A stretch of 64,000 nucleotides of DNA from Acanthopleura granulata (taxonomy: Eukaryota > Mollusca > Polyplacophora > Chitonida > Chitonidae). The notes under the pieces are model-generated. The model made no database searches and had not been told where the DNA came from. It was given only the letters and a program-made list of their open reading frames with translations. A program made the translations under genes and the position numbers. The stretch spans positions 2,025,322-2,089,321 of the forward strand of contig JABBOT010000034.1 of NCBI GenBank assembly GCA_016165875.1, read 5' to 3'. This document shows positions 48,282 through 56,936 of this stretch, piece after piece (position 1 is the stretch's first letter; the number at the start of each line of letters is the position of its first letter).

Positions 48282-49557
48282 GCCCACTCCCCCCCCCCCG
48301 ACTATGCACAGTAACTTTCTGTCTCCAAATGTGTGAAATGTTAAGAAACATGCATGTACATGTACATGTAAGCAATTGAAAAGTATACATCGCAAAGTGG
48401 CGCATAAGGTTAAAGGGAAGCATCCTTTAAAAAGTTATGGTGAGTGAAAAGACCATTAAAAACTGTACCTGAAAATCACCAAATGAAGTGCATTCAAATG
48501 TTTTGATTGTATAGTGGGTTGTATGGACCATATGGATAATGTGTGTCTTCCCCTTTAAGTAGTAAGCCCGAGCAGTTGGGAAGATTGTTTAATCATCTAT
48601 AGGTGAGCTGTAAAAAATACCTCAAAGGTCTCCTCTTTGGAGAAGCCCTCTTGCCGTGTATTGGTGAAGTGTTAAACTAGGAAATGATTTTTATAACTAA
48701 GTATTGATGATATATTTGCAATTAACTCGTAGTCTGTAAAATTTTTCAGTACGGTTGGACGTGTGTAAATTGCTGTAAGTGTTGTCTTAAACTCAGAATT
48801 CTTTGAACATTTTTTGCATTGTAAATATTTCTTACACTTGAATCAAATATAAGTTTAACATAACACATGTAAGAAGAATAGGCATGTTGATATTTTGCAT
48901 ATAAATTTGCTTAGCAATATCCTCTGTTTTATTTGTGATTGTTTCTTTGGAGGTTTTGTGGAGATAAAATTTAAATGTGTATATATGTATACTGTTTCTT
49001 TAAATTTACTCACGCTTTGATCATTTGGCTGCTGTTTATTATTGTTGACCTGATCAAGTTTGTATTGGGCAATCATTCCCTTGGAAACAAGTTGTGGCAC
49101 AACAGAGTGCAAGGGAAACTACTCTGGTGTCTGTTTAAGGCGCTTTTCTAGATGGGTTATGTTCACCAGTTATCTCCCTTGATCTTCACGGCTTCCAAAT
49201 GTTTTTACACCTCGTGATCTCAGCAAAGTCGGAGCAATATTCTCCTCATATTTGCCTTTGTGTGAGACTTGTGTTTTCTCGCAAGAACTGATTACACAGC
49301 CTTTTGGCTACAAAGTGTTTGCTTTCATTTCTTGTCCTGGGACTTTTTGTAGAGGAGGTGATGAAGTGGAGGCTATTTGTGCTGGGGTCAGCAGTGTGTC
49401 CTTTGAGGTCTACCGGCATGCATCATGTCCATACATCTCCATGGCAGCACAGATAAATCTAGTTTTCTACTTGGAGTTGTTTTTACTGTTGGACTGTCTA
49501 GTTTATTCCATACCACCACACGTGTACATTCATCTGTGGCTATCCTTTTGTGTTGTC
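48282..49557. other. non-coding DNA, nothing recognised
   Basis: A C-run lies at about 48,290-48,298. The plus-strand frame open from 49,252 into the 42-bp array has no recognisable domain before the repeat; it is kept open mainly by the array. Confidence 0.5.
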
Positions 49558-49978
49558 GGGGTGTGTTGTATATTCATCAGAAATGGATACTATTGTGTCA
49601 GGGTGTGTTGTATATTCATTAGAAATGGATACTATTGTGTCAGGGTGTGTTGTATATTCATCAGAAATGGATACTATTGTGTCAGGGTGTGTTGTATATT
49701 CATCAGAAATGGATACTATTGTGTCAGGGTGTGTTGTATATTCATCAGAAATGAATGCTATTGTGTCAGGGTGTGTTGTATATTCATCAGAAATGGATAC
49801 TATTGTGTCAGGGTGTGTTGTATATTCATCAGAAATGGATGCTATTGTGTCAGGGTGTGTTGTATATTCATCAGAAATGGTTACTATTGTGTCAGGGTGT
49901 GTTATATATTCATCAGAAATGGATGCTATTGTGTCAGGGTGTGTTGTATATTCATCAGAAATGGATACCATTGTTTTA
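49558..49978 (+). repeat. 42-bp minisatellite, 10 copies
   Basis: AGAAATGG recurs every 42 bp at 49,579, 49,621, 49,663 and onward to 49,957. The unit joins GTCAGGGTGTGTTGTATATT, CATCAGAAATGG and ATACTATTGT. Variants are GGATAC/GGATGC/GAATGC/GGTTAC and TCATCAG/TCATTAG. At 42 bp (14 codons) every open frame stays open on both strands, which explains the 151, 157 and 243 codon ORFs. Confidence 0.97.
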
Positions 49979-50134
49979 ATTAATGCTATAGACATCAGAT
50001 CATGAATATTCACACACAGGTGTGAAGAATTCTAACCTGATTGTGTCAGGCTTGTTGGTTCAGTATTAAGGACTGTTTAGATGTGCATATTCTGTGGCCA
50101 GTTATCATAACGGTCTCTTTGAGCTGGCTTGCTG
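49979..50134. other. spacer between two minisatellites
   Basis: Unique AT-rich sequence, no signal identified. Confidence 0.5.
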
Positions 50135-50611
50135 GCCGGAGTTTGGGTAGCCGGAATTTGGGTAGCCGGAGTTTGGGTGGTCTGGGTGGCCGGAGTTTGG
50201 GCGGCCGGAGTTTGGGTGGCCTGGGTGGCCAGAGTTTGGGTAGCCGGAGTTTGGGTGGTCTGGGTAGCCGGAGTTTGGGCGGTCTGGGTAGCCGGAGTTT
50301 GGGCGGCCTGGGTGGCCGGAGTTTGGGTGGCCGGAGTTTGGGTGGTCTGGGCGGCCGGAGTTTGGGCGGCCGGAGTTTGGGTGGCCTGGGTGGCCGGAGT
50401 TTGGGTAGCCGGAGTTTGGGTAGTCTGGGTGGCCGGAGTTTGGGCGGCCGGAGTTTGGGCGGCCGGAGTTTGGGTGGCCTGGGTGGCCGGAGTTTGGATG
50501 GCCTGGGTGGCCGGAGTTTGGGTGGCCTGGGTGGCCGGAGTTTGGGTGGCCTGGGTTGCCGGAGTTTGGGTGGCCGGAGTTTGGGTGGTCTGGGTGGCCG
50601 GAGTTTGGGTA
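50135..50611 (+). repeat. two-unit (15/24 bp) G-rich minisatellite, 24 units
   Basis: Every unit starts GCCGGAGTTT (two one-base variants). A short unit (S, 15 bp) ends GGGTA, GGGCG or GGGTG; a long unit (L, 24 bp) adds GGTCTGGGT or GGCCTGGGT. My parse in order is S S L S L S L L L S L S L S L S S L L L L S L S. Eleven S and thirteen L units give 477 bp, exactly the observed span. Strand asymmetry is strong (G-rich on plus). Both lengths are multiples of 3, so plus frames read RSLGG- or VWVAG-type peptides and the minus frame a TPATQ-type peptide; none is likely to be a real protein. Confidence 0.97.
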
Positions 50612-50931
50612 GGTTTGTGTAATGCTTTGAAAGAAAGGACTAGTTGATCAAAAATAACATAAAAAAGCAAATAAAAAGACCCCCAGAAAAGTGAGAAACA
50701 TTTGGCTAATTACATGCGGAAGAAATAAATTGCATTTTGATGAGGTTCACAATATTAGTTAAAGTTGCTGAATTTTCTTGATATTTACTTGTATCGATTT
50801 CTATAAAGAGGCATGTACTCCACAGGAGTGCCTATACAGTTAACCACTGTGGACTGAAGGAAAAATCCTCCTGTAATCTCTCGTCCTTGACTCATTCAAT
50901 TAGAACACCTGCACGTCAAATATCCCAAATC
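50612..50931. other. non-coding DNA, nothing recognised
   Basis: AT-rich; no coding or repeat signal. Confidence 0.5.
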
Positions 50932-51130
50932 AACTAAAATTTCCTCCAGGACTAAGTTGCTGATTTTCCCTGGTTGTAAGAGTTTTGTTTACCTTAGAAA
51001 GTTGTTTTGAGTTTTGTTTTGGAGATTAGAATGATAGTCCTCCGGAAAAATATGTTTCCGCCCCCCAAAATGATACTGTGCACCATCAGTTTGCCTCTAA
51101 AAATGCACTTTTTGGACGAAATGATAGGCC
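50932..51130 (+). mobile_element. MITE family 1 copy (left of a tandem pair)
   Basis: Left end AACTAAAATTTCCTCCAGG and right end GGACGAAATGATAGG are imperfect inverted repeats. Interior landmarks are CTAAGTTGCTGATTTTCCCT, TTAGAAAGTTGTTTTGAG and TTTGCCTCTAAAAATGCACT, as in the 7.1 and 56.7 kb copies. About 200 bp, non-coding. Confidence 0.65.
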
Positions 51131-51313
51131 ATGACTTAAGTCACGCATTTTGCCTGATTCAGGGAGTTCTGTGGATTTCAAATATTCAGGTGTTTTGATA
51201 ATTTCTTGGAAGGTAAAATGCTATCCTACTGGAAAGGCAAGAGTTTAAGCATTGATCACAATTAGTATAGTTTATGACATTTGTTTGCCTCGAAACATGC
51301 CAATTTTGGGGGG
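51127..51313 (+). mobile_element. MITE family 1 copy (right of a tandem pair)
   Basis: Starts where the previous copy ends: CATGACTTAAGTCACGCATT, then TTGCCTGATTCAGGGAGTTC, GGTGTTTTGATAATTTCTTG, GGTAAAATGCTATCCTACTG and TTTGTTTGCCTCGAAACATG. The landmarks are in the family order; the right terminus is decayed. Confidence 0.55.
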
Positions 51314-52050
51314 TGCAGTCATCATTTTCATTCAAGAGTTTGTTGTATGTGATTCCGAAATTTTGCCAGTTTGATATCTACATGACGTCATGTCTACCAT
51401 TCAGCAGCTGGGTATTAATTAATACTGCATGTATTTACAGCCTTATTCAGTCTGACCCGATTACATCATGTCATTCTGATCAGCTGTTGTTAGGAATTTC
51501 ACCAGTTTAGGTCAGAATGTGTTAGGTCATGTGTTAATGAAGGTATTTCTGCCCACGTTGGTATTGTTAATTAGGCAGGTTCTGTAATTAATTAATTAAG
51601 TGACGGAAGAGATGTGTTGTGAAGGGAAGGGTGCGTGGACTTTTCAGTTTCATGATTCTGCAGGTCTGTTACCCCATAAATTTAGACGAAAATAATTTTC
51701 ATTTTGAACATAGAATATTTATACCTTTGGGTAATTCATAACAGTTAATACAAAACTCCAATATCTGTACATTGTATGCAGCTATAACTAGGGATTTAAT
51801 GACGCATTGGCAATGCATGATATGTATTGTGGTGAGAACATGGCATGTCAAGACTTGCAGATTTCAACATGGTAATGAAAACATCCAAAATTAAAGTAAA
51901 GGGAAACTGACATTTGTAAACCAGCTGTATGGATGAAAAGAAAAATAGTTACAACATCTTTACCATGTTTGCAGGAGTGTTTTGACAGCCTTAGGGTTAG
52001 TACCTTGACATTTCTGTTTGTACCTTAACATTTTCATATCTCTTAAATCA
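51314..52050. other. non-coding DNA, nothing recognised
   Basis: A few ATTAATTAATT strings near 51,590. No coding or repeat signal otherwise. Confidence 0.5.
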
Positions 52051-52236
52051 GGTTTTTCTAGCCAATTTATCACAAGTAAAAATATCAAAAGTTGAGTTTC
52101 AGAAGAATTTTGTGTTGAGTTTTCATGGAATAAATTGAGTTTTTGATACATTGATCACGAAACAACATTGAGTTTCCTGACTTGTTCAAATTGAGTTTCC
52201 GAAAAAAAGAAATTGGCTAGAAAAAAAAAAAACCCT
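52051..52236 (+). mobile_element. MITE family 2 copy with terminal inverted repeats
   Basis: The left end GGTTTTTCTAGCCAATTT (52,051-52,068) is the inverted complement of the right end AAATTGGCTAG followed by an A-run and CCC (52,210-52,236). Between them TTGAGTTT occurs five times at irregular spacing. No coding capacity. A second, inverted and decayed copy lies at 55.5 kb. Confidence 0.75.
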
Positions 52237-52710
52237 TGCTATTTGCTTTGTAGTAAGGTTGGGGCTTGTGGAAAGGGACTGATGTCTTTAGCATGAAGTT
52301 CCAGTGAGGCAGCATTGGATATTGTTAGCATTATTCTGACCAGTTTGATGGAGAAAATGTTAAAGGCCATGTCAAATACGAGCAAACAGACATTTTCAGA
52401 TTGCATCAATGGGTTCTCAAACTTTGTGAACAGGAATTCATGATATTTTCACCCAACACGTGACGATTCAGTGACACATCCAGAGTGATAAGAGGTATCA
52501 TAATATATACTGGTACAAGGCTGCGTAAATGTTCACTTTTTTTTTCGACATAAGTAAAGGATATTATACGTACATGTTGTGGCTATACAAACACACACAT
52601 TACAGGTTTGAATTAAGGGTTTCGCCTATAGGAAGAATTCAGTCCCTGATTTAAAAGGTCATTAATTTTTGATAATTACCAAGTAATTATTACTTGATGA
52701 TTAATTCTTT
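52237..52710. other. non-coding DNA, nothing recognised
   Basis: Unique AT-rich spacer before the 44-bp array. Confidence 0.5.
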
Positions 52711-54960
52711 GGCAAGGCCCTCAACTCATCATGCAGGTACCAACATGTATATGAGGCAAGGCCCTCAACTCGTGATCCAGGTGTCAACATGTATATGTGG
52801 CAAGGCCCTCAACTCGTTATCCAGGTGTCAACATGTATATGTGGCAAGGCCCTCAACTCGTTATCCAGGTGTCAACATGTATAAGTGGCAAGGCCCTCAA
52901 CTCGTTATCCAGGTGTCAACATGTATAAGTGGCAAGGCCCTCAACTCGTTATCCAGGTGTCAACATGTATATGTGGCAAGGCCCTCAACTCGTTATCCAG
53001 GTGTCAACATGTATATGTGGCAAGGCCCTCAACTCGTTATCCAGGTGTCAACATGTATATGTGGCAAGGCCCTCAACTCGTTATCCAGGTGTCAACATGT
53101 ATATGTGGCAAAGCCCTCAACTCGTTATCCAGGTGTCAACATGTATAAGTGGCAAGGCCCTCAACTCGTTATCCAGGTGTCAACATGTATATGTGGCAAG
53201 GCCCTCAACTCGTTATCCAGGTGTCAACATGTATAAGTGGCAAGGCCCTCAACTCGTTATCCAGGTGTCAACATGTATATGTGGCAAGGCCCTCAACTCG
53301 TTAAACAGGTGTCAACATGTATAAGTGACAAGGCCCTCAACTCGTTATCCAGGTACCAACATGTATATGTGGCAAGGCCCTCAACTCGTTATCCAGGTGT
53401 CAACATGTGTAAGTGGCAAGGCCCTCAACTCGTTAACCAGGTATCAACATGTGTAAGTGGCAAGGCCCTCAACTCGTTATCCAGGTATCAACATGTATAT
53501 GTGGCAAGGCCCTCAACTCGTTATCCAGGTATCAACATGTATAAGTGGCAAGGCCCTCAACTCGTTATCCAGGTATCAACATGTATAAGTTATCCAGGTA
53601 TCAACATGTATATGCAGCAAGACCCTCAACTCGTTAACCAGGTATCAACATGTATATGTGGCAGGGCCTCAACTCGTTATCCAGGTGTCAACATGTATAA
53701 GTGGCAAGGCCCTCAACTCGTTATCCAGGTATCAACATGTATAAGTGGCAAGACCCTCAACTCGTTAACCAGGTATCAACATGTATATGTGGCAGGGCCT
53801 CAACTTGTTAACCAGGTGTCAACATGTATAAGTGGCAAGGCCCTCAACTCGTTATCCAGGTATCAACATGTATAAGTGGCAAGGCCCTCAACTCGTTAAC
53901 CAGGTGTCAACATGTATAAGTGACAAGGCCCTCAACTCGTTATCCAGGTATCAACATGTATATGTGGCAAGGCCCTCAACTCATTATCCAGGTGTCAACA
54001 TGTATAAGTGGCAAGGCCCTCAACTCGTTAACCAGGTATCAACATGTATATGTGGCAGGGTCTCAACTCGTTATCCAGGTGTCAACATGTATAAGTGACA
54101 AGGCCCTCAACTCGTTATCCAGGTATCAACATGTATAAGTGGCAAGACCCTCAACTCGTTATCCAGGTATCAACATGTATATGTGGCAGGGCCTCAACTT
54201 GTTAACCAGGTATCAACATGTATAAGTGGCAAGGCCCTCAACTCGTTATCCAGGTATCAACATGTATATGTGGCAAGGCCCTCAACTCGTTATCCAGGTA
54301 TCAACATGTATAAGTGACAAGGCCCTCAACTCGTTAACCAGGTATCAACATGTATAAGTGACAAGGCCCTCAACTCGTTAACCAGGTATCAACATGTATA
54401 AGTGGCAAGGCCCTCAACTGGTTAAACAGGTACCAACATGTGTAAGTGACAAGGCCCTCAACTCGTTAACCAGGTATCAACATGTATAAGTGACAAGGCC
54501 CTCAACTCGTTAACCAGGTATCAACATGTATAAGTGACAAGGCCCTCAACTCGTTATCCAGGTGTCAACATGTATAAGTGACAAGGCCCTCAACTCGTTA
54601 TGTATAAGTGGCAAGGCCCTGAACTCGTTAACCAGGTATCAACATGTATAAGTGGCAAGGCCCTCAACTCGTTAACCAGGTATCAACATGTATATGTGGC
54701 AAGGCCCTCAACTCGTTATCCAGGTGTCAACATGTATATATGGCAAGACCCTCAACTCGTTAACCAGGTACCAGCATGTATATGTGACAAGGCCCTCAAC
54801 TCGTTAACCAAGTGTCAACATGTATAAGTGGCAAGGCCCTCAACTCGTTATCCAGGTATAAACACGTATATGTGGCAAGGCCCTCAACTCGTTATCCAGG
54901 TATAAACATGTATATGTGGCAAGGCCCTCAACTCATTATCCAGGTACCAACAAGTAAATG
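52711..54960 (+). repeat. 44-bp minisatellite, about 51 copies
   Basis: Each unit joins GGCAAGGCCCTCAACTCGTT, ATCCAGGTGTCAACATGTAT and ATGT (44 bp). Recurrent variants are ATCC/AACC, GTGTCAAC/GTATCAAC/GTACCAAC, ATATGTGGC/ATAAGTGGC/ATAAGTGAC, and a one-base-short GGCAGGGCC form. ATCC with GTGTC dominates 52.75-53.28 kb; AACC and GTATC become common after that. Truncated units occur near 53,589 and 54,597. Because 44 is not a multiple of 3 and no phase contains a stop, all plus frames stay open; breaks come from the indel units. The 131-212 codon ORFs are artefacts. Confidence 0.98.
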
Positions 54961-55450
54961 GATCTTACTTGGCATCATTACAATTTCAGCAGAGTTAATT
55001 TTTTGCTGGTAATTCACATGTGATTATACACTTTCAATGATTTATCAGAGGATTTTGCTATAGATTCTCAGTCATTTTATTTAGGGGCTGTCAGGAAAGT
55101 TCGTGCTAGTTGATTTCTGATACCCATTCACTCCTCCCTTCCTCCAGTAGCTTTTCTCTTTTTACCTGTATACCTGGATTGCTCTCCCCTGTTTTTTAAA
55201 AGTAGATCAGATATCACACCTGAAAGCTAGGCCTGTGCTTACCTGTGTGAAGGCTCTACACACTCTGACAGATGTAGAATAAGCACTGAGGTACAAGGAC
55301 CAAATGTAGTAACCACTACAGGTGACAAATTCCTCCCATGATCAGCCAGTGCACAATTATGTTGAGATTTCAAATTATATAGTGTTTAAATTCTTATTTT
55401 AAACTTGAACTTCTGATGAGAAAACCGGAGTATTAAATGGCATCACAGAA
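54961..55450. other. non-coding DNA, nothing recognised
   Basis: Unique sequence between the 44-bp array and the second family 2 MITE. Confidence 0.5.
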
Positions 55451-55636
55451 GTTTCTCTTGCCAATTTCTTTCATAGAAACACATTTTGAACAGATCAGAA
55501 GACTTTACAATTTTTTGTCACCAATGTATCAAAAACTCAATTTTTTTCATAAAAACTGACTACAGTACTCTAAAACTCAATTTACCAATGTGTCCTGTTG
55601 TGGAACTTACCAGAATAACATTATTGCTAGAAAACT
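55451..55636 (-). mobile_element. MITE family 2, decayed inverted copy
   Basis: Read on the plus strand it follows the complement of the 52.05 kb copy: TTGCCAATTTCTTT, then CATTTTGAACAGATCAG, then CAATGTATCAAAAACTCAAT and TCATAAAAACTGAC, ending near ATTGCTAGAAAAC. CAATGTATCAAAAACTCAAT matches exactly, which makes chance similarity unlikely. Confidence 0.7.
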
Positions 55637-56739
55637 CCCTTCATCAAAAATATCATTTCAAGGCGTTTTTTTCAGCTCTTGAATAAGCATTTTTACAGGC
55701 CAAGCGATAGGTGAAATACCTGCATAATTGTTATATATATAGACAGCATGTTTGTGAGAACTGGAGCACCGGAATGCTGATTGCAGGACTTGTAGGAATT
55801 TGTAGTGGGTAGAATTATCTACTGTTCCCATAGCAGTGCTACTGGAGAGGGCTTACCCCTGATGGCAGTGCAAAGTTGAATAAATGACAGGGATAAATAC
55901 CTGTGGGGAACCTCAGTAGGTTCATGATTGGTCTCTCTGGCAGGCGAGCTGGCTGGCTGAAAGCACTCAGGGTCACACCTGATTATGGGAGTGGTTGAAC
56001 CACTTCAGAAGAAAGCAGTGTTGTATAGTACATGTACTTGTGCACACAGATCAAAGTTTAGGTAGTGAAGGCCTACCTTCAGCACATGTACAATGTGTAA
56101 GATTCCAGGATTTCACTGTATATGCTAGAAATTTGTGTCAGACCTGGTTTGAAAAACCTTGTATTTCGTTATGCTTAATGTAAAGGGATAGTTTCCGTGT
56201 AATATGATATATTGATTCTCCTACAGTGTGTCTCACACCTGGACCCAAATCCAGAGTTTTCTAGATTTTATACAACTGCAGCTTCAGGCTGATCAACATG
56301 TAAATGTTCAGGTCACACCTGAGTTGAAGGAAAGGTACATGTACCTGGAACAAATTACCATAATACCATTGCTTTAGCTTCCCAGGGTCCTGTTTTTTTA
56401 TGAATGGGATGTAACTTTTTCTTCAGAGGTAACTACTATGCTGAGGTATCGCTGTTGTGTGTCGCTATGACAATTACCGTTCACATAACTTACATCCTGT
56501 TTGTAAAACGGGTCCTAGGCCTGTGCGTAGTTTACTGCCTTCTCTTCTGGAGTCTGTGATCGTAAACTAACGATACCATTATTGGGTAATCCTCAGCATG
56601 ACTGTGTAAGCCTGTGTGTTGAAATGAGATTTCACAGCATTCCATTATCAAGGCACATCAAGATTTTTAGAACAGGTTAATTTGAAAAAAGCGAATTTGA
56701 TGTTGTCATATACATGTAGCATAGCGTCATCATGGAGTA
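55637..56739. other. non-coding DNA, nothing recognised
   Basis: No exon or repeat family recognised; several CACACCTG strings. Confidence 0.5.
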
Positions 56740-56936
56740 CCTTAAATTTCTTCCATGACTGAATTGCGTAGTTGTACTGATTCTGACATGTTCGACAGTT
56801 CTGTTGATTTTAGAAAGGTCTTTTGAGGATTGCTTGAAAGGTAGGATGGTATCTTACTGGAAGCACCAAAAATAATACTTTGTATCATTTATTTGTCTCT
56901 AAAAAATGCACTTTTGAGGCGAAATTTTAGGTCACT
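56740..56936 (+). mobile_element. MITE family 1, best-preserved copy
   Basis: Left end CCTTAAATTTCTTCCATGAC and right end GGCGAAATTTTAGGTCA. The right end is the inverted complement of the family left end (ACCTAAAATTTCG as at 7,150). Interior: TTCTGTTGATTTTAGAAAGG, TTTTGAGGATTGCTTGAAAG, GATGGTATCTTACTGG and TTTGTCTCTAAAAAATGCAC. 197 bp, non-coding. Confidence 0.7.

Noticed and set aside
49252..50013. Long ORFs (151-243 codons) as a repeat-rich secreted or membrane protein
   Set aside because: They depend on the 42-bp array, are open on both strands, and the short non-repeat part has no recognisable signal or domain.
50041..50670. Glycine-rich (RSLGG) or mucin-like (TPATQ) shell-matrix-type protein
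   Set aside because: All unit lengths are multiples of 3, so three frames are open at once; no start context, splice site or non-repeat domain supports any of them.
52711..54960. CRISPR array
   Set aside because: Units are directly adjacent with no unique spacers, in a eukaryotic context.
52694..55012. Overlapping 131-212 codon ORFs as a repeat protein
   Set aside because: The 44-bp unit is open in every forward phase, so frames run on until an indel unit; the same peptide appears in all three frames.
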